From NCBI RefSeq assembly GCF_030499575.1, contig NZ_JASTLC010000001.1, positions 4,426,001-4,490,000 on the forward strand: a stretch of 64,000 nucleotides of DNA. Direction: 5' to 3'. Each line of letters opens with the position of its first letter. Position 1 is the first letter of the stretch. This document shows, piece after piece, positions 23,198-36,228 of this stretch. The notes beneath the pieces are model-generated. The model saw nothing but the letters and a program-made list of their open reading frames with translations, searched no databases and had not been told where the DNA came from. Made by a program: the position numbers and the translations under genes. Origin of the DNA: Streptomyces sp. DG2A-72 (GTDB lineage Bacteria > Actinomycetota > Actinomycetes > Streptomycetales > Streptomycetaceae).

Positions 23198-25044
23198 TAG
23201 GCCTGCTGCACAACCGCCAGCAATGTGTTGACCTCTACCTGTTGGCCAAGCTCGGCCTGCAAAGCTGTGAGCGTCCCTGTGACCGGCGCTGTGATCTTGT
23301 GTTCCATCTTCATCGCCTCCAGCCACACAAGGGGCTCTCCGGCCCGTACAGCCACTCCTACGGCCAGCCCGTCCGCCACGCGGACCACCGTTCCCGGCAT
23401 GGGGGCCAGGAGCGAGCCCGGTGCGTGCTGGGTCGCCGGGTCGGGGAAGCGGGGCAGAGCCTTGAGGGCGGTGGTGTCGACGAAGATCTCGTCGCCGTAT
23501 CGCGCCACCTCTAACTTGCGCTGTACGCCGTCCATTTCGAGTACGACCAGACACGCGTCGGCGTGGACGACCCGCACTCCGTCCGCCTCCAGGCCCGCCC
23601 GCGTGTGCCGGTAGTGGACCTCGTGTTCCTCGCCCGCCATCTCGTAGCGCTTGGTGTGGGGCTGGGAGGGGACGTTGCGGAAGCCGCCGAAGCGGGAGCG
23701 GATGGGGGAGTGAGCGTCGGCCAGGGCTGCGGCGAGGGGGGCGTGGGGGTCGGGGGTGGGGGCGGTGACTTCGGGGAGGTGGCGGTCGTAGAAGCCGGTG
23801 TCCATGCGGGCGGTGGTGAACTCCTTGTGCCGCAGGGAGCGGACGAGGAGGTCGCGGTTGGTGGGTGGGCCGTGGACGGCGGCGCGTTCGAGGGCGCCGG
23901 CGAGTTTGCGGATGGCCTCCGCGCGCGTGGGAGCGTGGGCGACGGCCTTGGCGAGCATGGGGTCGTAGTGGACGCCGATCGTGTCGCCGTCGGTGTAGCC
24001 GGTGTCCAGGCGGATGCCGTCGGGGACGGCGAGGCGGTGCAGGGTGCCGGTCTGCGGGGCCCAGTCGCGGGCCGGGTCCTCGGCGTAGAGCCGGGCCTCG
24101 ATCGCGTGCCCACGCGCGCGTGGGGGCTCGCGATCGAGGGGCTGCCCTTCCGCGATGCTCAGTTGGAGGGCGACCAGATCGACGCCGAAGACCGCTTCCG
24201 TGACGGGGTGTTCGACCTGGAGGCGGGTGTTCATCTCCAGGAAGTGCGGTGTGTCGGCGGCGACGAGGAATTCGACGGTGCCGGCGCCTGCGTAGTCGAC
24301 GGCACGGGCGGCGCGTACGGCCATCTCGTACAAGGAGTTGGTCAGTTCGGGTTTCAAACCCGGTGCCGGGGCCTCCTCGACGACCTTCTGGTGGCGTCGC
24401 TGGAGGGAGCAGTCGCGGGTGCCGAGCGCCCACACGGTGCCGTGTGTGTCGGCGAGGATCTGCACCTCGACGTGCCGGCCGTCCTCCACGTAGGGCTCGA
24501 TGAAGACTTCGCCGTCGCCGAAGGCGCTGTGGGCCTCGGCGCGGGCGCCTTCCAACTGCGCGGGCAGGTCCTCGAGGCGGCGGACCACACGCATCCCGCG
24601 GCCCCCGCCGCCCGCCGCCGCCTTCACCAGCACCGGCAGGTCCGCCTCGGTGACCTCGGGCAGGGGCTCGATGCCCATCAGCTCCTTGGCGCGCGTCTTG
24701 GACGCCATGGCCTCGATCGCTTCCGGGGGCGGGCCGATCCAGGTGAGGCCCGCGTCGATGACCGCGCGGGCGAAGCCGGCGTTCTCGGAGAGGAAGCCGT
24801 AGCCCGGGTGCACGGCGTCCGCGCCGGCCGCGAGTGCCGCCTTCACGATCAGGTCGCCGCGCAGGTACGTGTCGGAGGGCGCCGCCCCCGGCAGCCGTAC
24901 CGCCGCGTCGGCCACGCGCGCGTGGAGGGCGTTTTCGTCGGCGTCCGAGTGCACGGCGACGGTCCGGATTCCCAACTCACGGCAGGTGCGGAAGACCCGG
25001 CAGGCGATCTCGCCCCGGTTGGCGACGAGCACAGTCGCTATCAC
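23197..25044 (-). CDS. Acyl-CoA carboxylase alpha subunit (biotin carboxylase plus biotin carrier)
   Basis: The 615-residue subunit carboxylates its own biotin with ATP and bicarbonate and hands the CO2 to the beta subunit. In order: biotin carboxylase N-domain (VLVANRGEIACRVFRTCREL), ATP-grasp with KAAAGGGGRGMRVVRRLEDL and FLEMNTRLQVEHPVTEAVFG, and a C-terminal biotinyl domain with EAMKMEH near residue 580. Start is GTG at 25044, eight bases after the beta gene. The ATP-grasp entry SKTRAKELMGIEPLPEVTEA seems shorter than in typical family members. Best parallels are methylcrotonyl- or geranyl-CoA carboxylase alpha. Confidence 0.93.
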   Translation of the reverse strand: MIATVLVANRGEIACRVFRTCRELGIRTVAVHSDADENALHARVADAAVRLPGAAPSDTYLRGDLIVKAALAAGADAVHPGYGFLSENAGFARAVIDAGLTWIGPPPEAIEAMASKTRAKELMGIEPLPEVTEADLPVLVKAAAGGGGRGMRVVRRLEDLPAQLEGARAEAHSAFGDGEVFIEPYVEDGRHVEVQILADTHGTVWALGTRDCSLQRRHQKVVEEAPAPGLKPELTNSLYEMAVRAARAVDYAGAGTVEFLVAADTPHFLEMNTRLQVEHPVTEAVFGVDLVALQLSIAEGQPLDREPPRARGHAIEARLYAEDPARDWAPQTGTLHRLAVPDGIRLDTGYTDGDTIGVHYDPMLAKAVAHAPTRAEAIRKLAGALERAAVHGPPTNRDLLVRSLRHKEFTTARMDTGFYDRHLPEVTAPTPDPHAPLAAALADAHSPIRSRFGGFRNVPSQPHTKRYEMAGEEHEVHYRHTRAGLEADGVRVVHADACLVVLEMDGVQRKLEVARYGDEIFVDTTALKALPRFPDPATQHAPGSLLAPMPGTVVRVADGLAVGVAVRAGEPLVWLEAMKMEHKITAPVTGTLTALQAELGQQVEVNTLLAVVQQA

Positions 25045-25052
25045 GTGATCCC

Positions 25053-26651
25053 TCACATCCGGAAGACGCCGAAGCCACCGCGCGCGCCCTCGTAGGGGGC
25101 GGTGTGGACGGCCGACAGGCACAGGCCGAGGACGGTGCGGGTGTCGCGCGGGTCGATGACGCCGTCGTCGTACAGCCGCCCGGACAGGAACTTCGGCAGG
25201 GACTCGGACTCGATCTGCTGCTCCACCATCGCCCGCAGCGCCGCGTCGCCCTCTTCGTCGTACGGCTGTCCCTTCGCGGCGGCCGACTGGCGGGCGACGA
25301 TCGACAGCACGCCGGCGAGCTGCTGCGGGCCCATGACGGCGGACTTGGCGCTGGGCCAGGCGAAGAGGAAGCGGGGGTCGTAGGCGCGGCCGCACATGCC
25401 GTAGTGCCCGGCGCCGTACGACGCGCCCATGAGCACGGACAGGTGGGGCACCGTCGAGTTGCTGACGGCGTTGATCATCATCGCGCCGTGCTTGATGATG
25501 CCGCCCTGCTCGTACTCCTTGCCGACCATGTAGCCGGTGGTGTTGTGCAGGAAGAGCAGCGGGATGTCGCGCTGGTTGGCCAGCTGGATGAACTGGGCGG
25601 CTTTCTGGGACTCCTCGCTGAAGAGGACCCCTTGGGCGTTCGCCAGCACCCCTATGGGGTAGCCGTGGAGCGTCGCCCAGCCGGTGACCAGGCTGGTCCC
25701 GTACAGCGGCTTGAACTCGTCGAAGTCGGAGGCGTCGACGATCCGGGCGATCACCTCGCGCGGATCGAAGGGGGTGCGCAGGTCGCCGGGGACGACGCCG
25801 AGCAGCTCCTCGGCGTCGTACTTGGGGGGCTCGGCGGGCCCCGGATCCTCGTACGCCTTGCGGTGGTTGAGCCGTGCGACGACCCGCCGCGCCTGTCGCA
25901 GCGCGTCCCGCTCGTCCACGGCGAAGTAGTCCGCGAGACCCGACACGCGCGCGTGCATCTCGGCACCGCCCAGCGACTCGTCGTCGCTGTCCTCGCCGGT
26001 GGCCATCTTCACCAGGGGCGGCCCGCCGAGGAACACCTTCGCGCGCTCCTTGACCATGATCACGTGGTCGGACATGCCGGGGATGTACGCGCCGCCCGCG
26101 GTCGAGTTCCCGAAGACGACAGCGAGCGTCGGGATTCCGGCGGCGGAGAGCCGGGTGAGGTCGCGGAAGATGGCGCCGCCCGGGATGAAGATCTCCTTCT
26201 GGGACGGGAGATCGGCGCCGCCGGACTCGACCAGGTTGATGCACGGCAGCCGGTTGGCGAGCGCGATGTCGTTCGCCCGCAGGGCCTTCTTCAGGCTCCA
26301 GGGGTTGCTGGCGCCCCCGCGCACGGTGGGGTCGTTGGCGGTGATCAGGCACTCCACGCCCTCGACGACCCCGATGCCGGTGACGAGGGAGGCGCCGACC
26401 GTGCAGTCACTGCCCCAGGCGGCCAGCGGCGACAGCTCCAGGAAGGGCGTGTTGGGGTCGAGGAGCAGCTCGATGCGTTCGCGGGCGAGGAGTTTGCCGC
26501 GTTTGCGATGCCGCTCGACATATTTCGGGCCGCCCCCGGCGAGCGCCTTCGCGTGCTCGGCGTCCAGGTCGGCGAGCTTGGCGAGCATGGCCTCACGGTT
26601 CGCCCGGTAGTCCGCGCCGTCGAGGTCGAGGGCCGTGCTGAGAACCGTCAC
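25053..26651 (-). CDS. Acyl-CoA carboxylase beta subunit (methylcrotonyl-CoA carboxylase-type carboxyltransferase)
   Basis: The 532-residue carboxyltransferase has the length and the N-terminal pattern of methylcrotonyl-CoA carboxylase beta (KYVERHRKRGKLLARERIEL), rather than propionyl-CoA carboxylase. Further signatures are NLVESGGADLPSQKEIF, NSTAGGAYIPGMSDHVIMV and GASYGAGHYGMCGRAYDPRF. It would carboxylate the gamma carbon of a branched enoyl-CoA. The GTG start at 26651 overlaps the TGA of the AtuA-like gene (GTGA). Alpha and beta genes are adjacent and would form the holoenzyme. Confidence 0.93.
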   Translation of the reverse strand: MTVLSTALDLDGADYRANREAMLAKLADLDAEHAKALAGGGPKYVERHRKRGKLLARERIELLLDPNTPFLELSPLAAWGSDCTVGASLVTGIGVVEGVECLITANDPTVRGGASNPWSLKKALRANDIALANRLPCINLVESGGADLPSQKEIFIPGGAIFRDLTRLSAAGIPTLAVVFGNSTAGGAYIPGMSDHVIMVKERAKVFLGGPPLVKMATGEDSDDESLGGAEMHARVSGLADYFAVDERDALRQARRVVARLNHRKAYEDPGPAEPPKYDAEELLGVVPGDLRTPFDPREVIARIVDASDFDEFKPLYGTSLVTGWATLHGYPIGVLANAQGVLFSEESQKAAQFIQLANQRDIPLLFLHNTTGYMVGKEYEQGGIIKHGAMMINAVSNSTVPHLSVLMGASYGAGHYGMCGRAYDPRFLFAWPSAKSAVMGPQQLAGVLSIVARQSAAAKGQPYDEEGDAALRAMVEQQIESESLPKFLSGRLYDDGVIDPRDTRTVLGLCLSAVHTAPYEGARGGFGVFRM

Positions 26652-28336
26652 AGGAGGGCCTCCGGGATGTCCAGGTGGCGGGAGCGCAGCCATTCGCCGA
26701 GAGCTTTGGCCTGCGGGTCGAAACGGTGCTGGGCGGCGACGCCTTCGCCGAGGATTCCCTCGACGACGAAGTTGAGGGCGCGGAGGTTGGGCAGCAGGTG
26801 CCGGGCGACGGTCAGCTGCCGGCTTTCAGGGATCAGCTGCTGAAACCTGTCCACCGTCAGCTCGTGCGCCAGCCACCGCCAGGCATCGTCCGTACGCACC
26901 CACACCCCGACGTTCGCGTTTCCGCCCTTGTCCCCGCTGCGTGCGCCTGCGACGAGGCCGAGGGGGGCGCGACGCCTGGGACCGTCCAGTAGCGGCTCGG
27001 GCAGGGGTGGCTCCGCGACAGGCCCGTCGTCGTCGAGTACGGCGGTGTCGTGGGCCGGAGGCACAGGGATCCGGCGCCCGTCATGGAGGACGGCCGTATG
27101 TGGGACGGCGCCATGGGAGACGTACACATCCTCGAAGACCCCATAAGGCGCTCCCTTTCCAGGTGGCGCGAGCACATGGAAGCCGGGGTAACTGGCGAGC
27201 GCCAGCTCCACGGCGGCACTGGTGAGCGCCCGTCCGACGGTTTCCTCGTCGGGGTCGCGTACGACGAGCCGGAGCAGGGCGCTCGCGGTCTCCTCGGTCG
27301 GGGCGTCGGGCCGGTCGGTGCGGACGAGGTCCCAACGGACGTCGGTGGGCCGGGACTTGGCGAGCGCGTCCGTCATCTGCTCCCGTACGAGGTCGGCCTT
27401 GGCGTCGATGTCGAGTCCGGTGAGGACGAAGGCGACCTCGTTGCGGAAGCCGCCGAGCCGGTTGAGGCCGACCTTGAGGGTCGAGGGCGGGGCCTCGCCG
27501 CGTACGCCGTCGATACGGACGCGGTCGGTGCCGTCCTGGGTCAGCCGTACGGTGTCCAGGCGGGCGGTGACGTCGGGTCCGGCGTACCGGGCGCCGCCGG
27601 TCTCGTACAGCAGCTGGGCGGTGACCGTCCCGACGTCGACGATGCCGCCGGTGCCGGGGTGTTTGGTGATGACGCAGCTGCCGTCGGCGTGGAGTTCGGC
27701 CAGAGGAAAGCCGGGACGGCGCAGGTCGGGGCCGCCGTCGCGGAAGAACGCGTAGTTGCCGCCGGTGGCCTGCGCCCCGCACTCCAGTACATGCCCGGCG
27801 ACGACGGCGCCCGCGAGCCGGTCGTACTCCCCCGGCTGCCAGCCGAAGTGGGCTGCGGCGGGCCCCATGACCAGGGCCGCGTCCGTCACCCGCCCGGTCA
27901 CCACGATGTCGGCGCCCTCCCGCAGACAGGCGGCGATGCCGAAGCCGCCGAGGTAGGCATGGGCGGCGAGGCTGCCGGGGTGCTGGGCGGTGAGGTCGTC
28001 GCCCTCGACGTGCGCGACGCGGAGGGGGATGCCGAGCCGGTCCGCCAACTTCCTTACGGCATCGGCGAGTCCGGCGGGGTTGAGCCCGCCGGCGTTGGTG
28101 ACGATCCTGACGCCGCGCTCGTGGGCGAGGCCGAGGCACTCCTCCAGCTGGCGCAGGAAGGTGCGGGCGTAACCGGCGGTCGGGTCCTTCAGCCGGTCCC
28201 TTCCCAGGATGAGCATGGTGAGTTCGGCGAGGTAGTCGCCGGTGAGGACGTCGAGTTCGCCGCCGGTGAGCATCTCGCGCATGGCGTCGAAGCGGTCGCC
28301 GTAGAAACCGGAGGCGTTGCCGATACGGAGGGTCAC
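26648..28336 (-). CDS. AtuA-like DUF1446 protein (acyclic terpene utilisation)
   Basis: The 562-residue product is a DUF1446 family member, the family named after AtuA of the Pseudomonas acyclic terpene utilisation cluster. The start RIGNASGFYGDRFDAMREML and the glycine-rich segments IVTNAGGLNPAGLADAVRKL and HPGTGGIVDVGTVTAQLLYE are typical. A C-terminal domain (from about residue 455) contains GARSGDKGGNANVGVWV, the second conserved AtuA block. Biochemical role is not established; AtuA is needed for growth on citronellol-type compounds. GTG starts and GTGA overlaps couple it to both neighbours. Confidence 0.9.
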   Translation of the reverse strand: MTLRIGNASGFYGDRFDAMREMLTGGELDVLTGDYLAELTMLILGRDRLKDPTAGYARTFLRQLEECLGLAHERGVRIVTNAGGLNPAGLADAVRKLADRLGIPLRVAHVEGDDLTAQHPGSLAAHAYLGGFGIAACLREGADIVVTGRVTDAALVMGPAAAHFGWQPGEYDRLAGAVVAGHVLECGAQATGGNYAFFRDGGPDLRRPGFPLAELHADGSCVITKHPGTGGIVDVGTVTAQLLYETGGARYAGPDVTARLDTVRLTQDGTDRVRIDGVRGEAPPSTLKVGLNRLGGFRNEVAFVLTGLDIDAKADLVREQMTDALAKSRPTDVRWDLVRTDRPDAPTEETASALLRLVVRDPDEETVGRALTSAAVELALASYPGFHVLAPPGKGAPYGVFEDVYVSHGAVPHTAVLHDGRRIPVPPAHDTAVLDDDGPVAEPPLPEPLLDGPRRRAPLGLVAGARSGDKGGNANVGVWVRTDDAWRWLAHELTVDRFQQLIPESRQLTVARHLLPNLRALNFVVEGILGEGVAAQHRFDPQAKALGEWLRSRHLDIPEALL

Positions 28337-29127
28337 GCCCCGGATCCCTTCGGCGGGCGTCCGGTGCCGGGCGGGCCCGCGAAGGCCTGGGCGATGTCCA
28401 GCCAGCGATCGGCGTCGGGACCCTCGGCCCGTACGGCGAGGTCGGCGCGGTGGGCGCGCCGGGTGACCAGGAGGCAGAAGTCGAGCGCGGGCCCGGTGAC
28501 ACGTTGCGCCGCGTCTTCGGGGCCGTAGGCCCACAGGTCTCCTGAGGGGGCGATGACTTCCACCCGGAACGCGTCGGCGGGTGCGGTCAGCCCGTGCACC
28601 ATGAAGGCATAGTCCCGAGCCCGCACCCCGATGCGGACCACATGCCGGAGCCGGTCCGTGGGTGGGCGGACCACACCCAGGGTGTCGGCGATGTCCTGGC
28701 CGTGGGCCCAGGTCTCCATGAGTCGGCCGGTTGCCATAGAGGCAGCCGACATGGGTGGGCCGTACCAGGGAAAGCGCGTCCCTGTGTCGGCGGCGCACAG
28801 CGTGCGGTCGAGTGCCTCGCGCCCGGCCCGCCAGTCGGCGAGCAGCTCGGCGGGAGGCTTGGCCGCGCCTTCCTGCGCGCCGTCGTCGACGAAGACGTCC
28901 ATCGCTGCGAGCGCCTTCTCCATCTCACCCCTGAAGGCGTCCGGGTCCGTCATGGCGAGCAGCGCACTGCGGTCGGTCCAGGCGAGGTGCGCGATCTGAT
29001 GGGCCACGGTCCAGCCGACGGCGGGGGTGGCGAGCGCCCACTGCTCCTCGCTCAACTCCCCCACCAGACAGTCGAGTTCCTCGCTCTCCTCACGCAGGTC
29101 GTCGATCACAGGCATCGGATCGGACAC
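28333..29127 (-). CDS. TIGR03084-family (DinB/mycothiol-dependent maleylpyruvate isomerase-like) protein
   Basis: The 264-residue product begins the operon. Its N-terminal four-helix bundle contains VGWTVAHQIAHLAWTDRSAL and METWAHGQDIADTLG, giving the His/Asp residues expected of DinB-like or MDMPI-type metal sites. A C-terminal domain VTGPALDFCLLVTRRAHRAD is typical of the TIGR03084 group of actinobacteria. The GTG at 29127 follows GGGGAG and was preferred over the frame opening at 29199. Its exact role in acyl-CoA catabolism is unknown; a thiol-dependent isomerase is possible. Confidence 0.8.
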   Translation of the reverse strand: MSDPMPVIDDLREESEELDCLVGELSEEQWALATPAVGWTVAHQIAHLAWTDRSALLAMTDPDAFRGEMEKALAAMDVFVDDGAQEGAAKPPAELLADWRAGREALDRTLCAADTGTRFPWYGPPMSAASMATGRLMETWAHGQDIADTLGVVRPPTDRLRHVVRIGVRARDYAFMVHGLTAPADAFRVEVIAPSGDLWAYGPEDAAQRVTGPALDFCLLVTRRAHRADLAVRAEGPDADRWLDIAQAFAGPPGTGRPPKGSGA

Positions 29128-29199
29128 GGAGCGCTCCCCTCGGGCACGGCGGTGTGCGGGGTGGTGCGCTTCGGAGCATGGCAGCGACGCCAAAAACAA

Positions 29200-29213
29200 G
29201 CAAGCGTGCTTGC
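29200..29213. promoter_or_regulatory. TetR-type operator palindrome upstream of the acyl-CoA operon
   Basis: GCAAGCGTGCTTGC has perfect 6-bp arms around GT, preceded by CAA and followed by ATTG. It lies 73 bp upstream of the first start codon of the eight-gene operon, a typical site for a TetR repressor such as the one encoded at the operon's end. Confidence 0.6.
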
Positions 29214-29248
29214 ATTGATTTGAATACGTGGGCGCTGACCTGCTGAGG

Positions 29249-29351
29249 TCACAGAGGGTCGGGCGTGACCTGCCAGATGGTGACGAGTTCCGAGCGTGGC
29301 GTGATCATGTAGACGAAGAATCCGTTGGCCACGTAGGCGTGCTTCGCGCAG
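29249..29351 (-). pseudogene. Possible C-terminal remnant of a small toxin-like gene
   Basis: Just after the DUF6247 stop, in another frame, the reverse strand encodes AKHAYVANGFFVYMITPRSE and then LVTIWQVTPDPL before a stop. This has the beta-strand ending seen in RelE/ParE-like or other small partner proteins, but there is no start codon with a ribosome-binding site and the N-terminal part is absent. Low confidence. Confidence 0.25.
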
Positions 29352-29711
29352 TCACTCCGTGTGCACCGCCTTGGCAGCATCGCGGTAGACGCCGCCGGCG
29401 GTGGCCAGGTGCTCGCGTGCTTCGTCCGGTGCGATCGCAAGGTGGGCCAGGTACTCGGCGCGGTGGTATGCCCTCGCCGTTTCCGGATGGCGCTCGATCT
29501 CGATCAGAGCAGCCCAGTGCTCGAGGTAGGCATGGACCGGCTTGAGAGAACCGTGCTCCACCGCCTCCGCCAGAACCTGGTCCTTGGCCTGGTCATAGGC
29601 AGTCAGAAGCTGGGGCGCGACGACAGCGCAGGCAGCACGCAAGGCTCCTGGGGTGCGCTCCGGGCGGGGAATCAGCGGTCCGTCGCCCACGGCGGTGTGT
29701 TGCGGACTCAT
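29352..29711 (-). CDS. DUF6247-family protein
   Basis: The 119-residue product matches the Streptomyces DUF6247 family in length and in the segment VYRDAAKAVHTE-like ending after LEHWAALIEIERHPETARAY. Such proteins usually precede a small partner gene in a toxin-antitoxin-like arrangement; here only a possible fragment (29249-29351) follows. The ATG at 29711 has AAGGGAA upstream. Soluble, function unknown. Confidence 0.7.
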   Translation of the reverse strand: MSPQHTAVGDGPLIPRPERTPGALRAACAVVAPQLLTAYDQAKDQVLAEAVEHGSLKPVHAYLEHWAALIEIERHPETARAYHRAEYLAHLAIAPDEAREHLATAGGVYRDAAKAVHTE

Positions 29712-29824
29712 GCTGCCGTTCCCTTCGTGTCCTCTGGGGACGGACCGGCCACGCGCCGGGTGCCGATGGTCCAGGGCACGAATCCGACTCTAGCCCCGCT
29801 CCGCCTCACCACGACGCAGAACGG

Positions 29825-30787
29825 TCAGGAACCAGCGCCCAGCCCCTTCGCCTTCCCCCGCCCCACCTGCGTCCGTACCGCCCCCATGCTCGCGGCGATG
29901 ACCAGGGCGATCGCGGCGGCCTCGGTGGCGGAGAGGGCCTGGTTGAGGACGAGGAAGCCGGCAGCCGCGGCGACGGCGGGTTCGAGGCTCATCAGGATGG
30001 CGAAGGTGGAGGCGGGCAGGCGGCGCAGGGCGAGGAGTTCGAGGGTGTAGGGCAGGACGGAGGAGAGGATCGCGACCGCCGAGCCCAGGGCGATGGTCGT
30101 GGGGTCGAGGAGCTTCGAGCCCGATTCGGCGATGCCCAGCGGCAGGAACAGGACCGCCGCGACCACCATCGCGAGGGCGAGCCCGTCGGCCTGCGGGAAG
30201 CGTCGCCCCGTACGGGCGCTGAAAACGATATAGGCCGCCCACATGACGCCGGCACCCAGGGCAAAAGCCACACCTATGGGGTCCAGGCTGCTGAATCCGC
30301 CACCGCCGAGCAGGAAGACACCGGCGATGGCGAGTCCGGCCCAGATGAGGTTGACGGCCCGGCGGGAGGCGAGGACCGAGAGGGCGAGCGGGCCGAGCAC
30401 CTCGAGGGTGACGGCGGGGCCGAGGGGGATGCGGGCGACGGCCTGGTAGAAGAGGCCGTTCATCGCGGCCATGGTGATACCGAAGACGACGACCGTGCCC
30501 CAGTCGGTGCGCGAGTGGCCGCGCACGCGCGGGCGGCAGATCAGCAGCAGCACGAGCGCCGCCGCCAGTAGCCGAAGGGTCACCACACCGAGCGCCCCCG
30601 CCCTCGGCATCAGACTCACCGCCAGCGCACCGCCGAACTGCACCGAGACACCCCCGGCCAGCACCAGGCCCACCGGCCCGAGGGAGCCCCAGCGGCGCGG
30701 GGCACCCGCCGGAGCGGGCCCATGATCCGTCACGGGAGCGGCAACCGAGGTCGGGTCGGACGGGACGGCAGCGCTGGGGGTGCTCAC
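29825..30787 (-). CDS. EamA/DMT-superfamily transporter
   Basis: The 320-residue product has about ten membrane segments arranged as two EamA repeats (roughly residues 33-165 and 175-305). Typical stretches are VTLEVLGPLALSVLASRRAV and PYTLELLALRRLPASTFAIL. The nearest known group is RhtA-like exporters of amino acids or metabolites, but the substrate is unknown. I chose GTG at 30787, which has GGAAGG four bases upstream; ATG at 30826 lacks a ribosome-binding site. The first 25 residues are Ser/Pro/Ala-rich and cytoplasmic. Confidence 0.85.
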   Translation of the reverse strand: MSTPSAAVPSDPTSVAAPVTDHGPAPAGAPRRWGSLGPVGLVLAGGVSVQFGGALAVSLMPRAGALGVVTLRLLAAALVLLLICRPRVRGHSRTDWGTVVVFGITMAAMNGLFYQAVARIPLGPAVTLEVLGPLALSVLASRRAVNLIWAGLAIAGVFLLGGGGFSSLDPIGVAFALGAGVMWAAYIVFSARTGRRFPQADGLALAMVVAAVLFLPLGIAESGSKLLDPTTIALGSAVAILSSVLPYTLELLALRRLPASTFAILMSLEPAVAAAAGFLVLNQALSATEAAAIALVIAASMGAVRTQVGRGKAKGLGAGS

Positions 30788-31022
30788 GGGGCCTTCCAGA
30801 GGATCAGCTCGGGGTTCGTTCATCATGATGCACTGCTCGGTCCAGGGTAGTGGACTCCGTCAGGCGTGTGAACTCGTTATGCCACTGTCTTTCATCCCGA
30901 GACGGGCGTCCCCCATGCCCTCCGTGTCCATCGGAGAGCGGAAGTGGAAACACCGGATTGACGCGCTCGGGGCCTCTGGTGAAAGTCCTGACCCGTACGG
31001 AGCGGGCTGAGACCGTGAGCCG

Positions 31023-32096
31023 GTGACCCAGCCCCCGAAGCAGTCCCTCCTGTCCCGCCGCGCCGTGCTCCGTGGAGGAGCCGCCGCAGTGGCCGGTGTT
31101 GCCCTCGCCGCCGGCGTCGGTCAGCCCGCGTTCGCCACACCGCCCGGTCACCGTCGGCGGCTGCGGGTGCTGATCGCCACCAACGAGCCCTGGGGCACGT
31201 ACCACGTCCAACCGCTGCTCGCCGAGACCCGGCGGCGGCGCTGGTCGGTGACCCAGTTGGTGCCGGACCTGTCGCGCATCACGCCCGGGGAACCGGTGCC
31301 GGTGGCGACGCCGGACACGGCGCCCGCGGCGGACCTGCTGGTGGTGACCGGTGCCGGGGACTGGCCGCTCGAGTGTGCGGAACGGTTCGCGCGGTTGCCG
31401 TCGGCCGCGAGTTCGCTGGCGTATCTGGGGCCTCAGGAGGCGCCCGGCGCACGGCAGTTGCGGCATCGGCTGCGTACGATCACCTCCTCGTCGCCCGCCG
31501 AAGCGCGGGCCTTCGCCGGATATCTGGGCACGCGGCGGCGGATCCGCGTGGTCGGCTCACCCCAGACCGACACGCTGCCGGAGCACCGGCCCGAGCCGGG
31601 CCTCGTCCTGGTGCTCACCAGCGTCACCCACCCCGACGACACGGGCGGCTCCGCGCCCGGCACGGAGTTGCTGCTCGCCGCCACGGCACAGCTCGCGGCG
31701 TCCGGCCGGCGCATCCTGGTCGGCCTCCACCCCCGCGAGAACCCGGCCTTCTGGGACCGCTACGAGATCAGCAAGGTGCCCTCGATACAGGCCGCGGCCC
31801 GGGCGGAAGCGGCGATCGGCATCCCCGGCACGGTCTTCCCGCTGGTCGCGGCGGTCGGCGTCCCGCTCGTCGGCTGCACCGACCCCGCGCTGACCGTGCC
31901 CGAGTACCTGCTGTCGGTGTGCTCGTCGACGATCGACGACCCGGCCGAGGCGGTCAGGGCAGTGACCGGTGCCCGGCTGCCCTCCCCCGACGTCCTGGCG
32001 GACGCCGTCGGCCCCATCGGCGGCTCCGCGGCCCGCCTGCTCGACGTGTGGGCCGCAACGGCGGCCGACTGCCACGCCCCCTCAGCCGCGGCCTGA
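31023..32096 (+). CDS. Tat-exported protein of unknown function, glycosyltransferase-like fold suspected
   Basis: The 357-residue product opens with a twin-arginine signal (LLSRRAVLRGG, then a hydrophobic stretch and AFA cleavage region near residue 38). The mature part begins RRLRVLIATNEPWGTYHVQP and contains LVLVLTSVTHPDDTG and ILVGLHPRENPAFWDRYEIS, with the alternating strand-helix pattern of glycosyltransferase/epimerase-like proteins. I could not assign a family. GTG at 31023 is the start that exposes the Tat signal. It is divergent from the EamA gene and convergent with the Fe-S oxidase gene. Confidence 0.7.
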   Translation: MTQPPKQSLLSRRAVLRGGAAAVAGVALAAGVGQPAFATPPGHRRRLRVLIATNEPWGTYHVQPLLAETRRRRWSVTQLVPDLSRITPGEPVPVATPDTAPAADLLVVTGAGDWPLECAERFARLPSAASSLAYLGPQEAPGARQLRHRLRTITSSSPAEARAFAGYLGTRRRIRVVGSPQTDTLPEHRPEPGLVLVLTSVTHPDDTGGSAPGTELLLAATAQLAASGRRILVGLHPRENPAFWDRYEISKVPSIQAAARAEAAIGIPGTVFPLVAAVGVPLVGCTDPALTVPEYLLSVCSSTIDDPAEAVRAVTGARLPSPDVLADAVGPIGGSAARLLDVWAATAADCHAPSAAA

Positions 32097-32118
32097 GACG
32101 ACACCAGCCCCGCCTTCC

Positions 32119-36219
<4,101 letters not shown>

Positions 36220-36228
36220 TCTCAGGCA

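Noticed and set aside
25045..26352. 1051-residue fusion of carboxylase subunits suggested by one open frame
   Set aside because: The upstream part is an out-of-frame reading of the beta subunit; the alpha subunit has its own GTG at 25044.
27050..28528. 492-codon plus-strand frame opposite the AtuA-like gene
   Set aside because: Shadow of a strongly supported minus-strand gene; composition is Gly/Val/Asp-rich with no motif.
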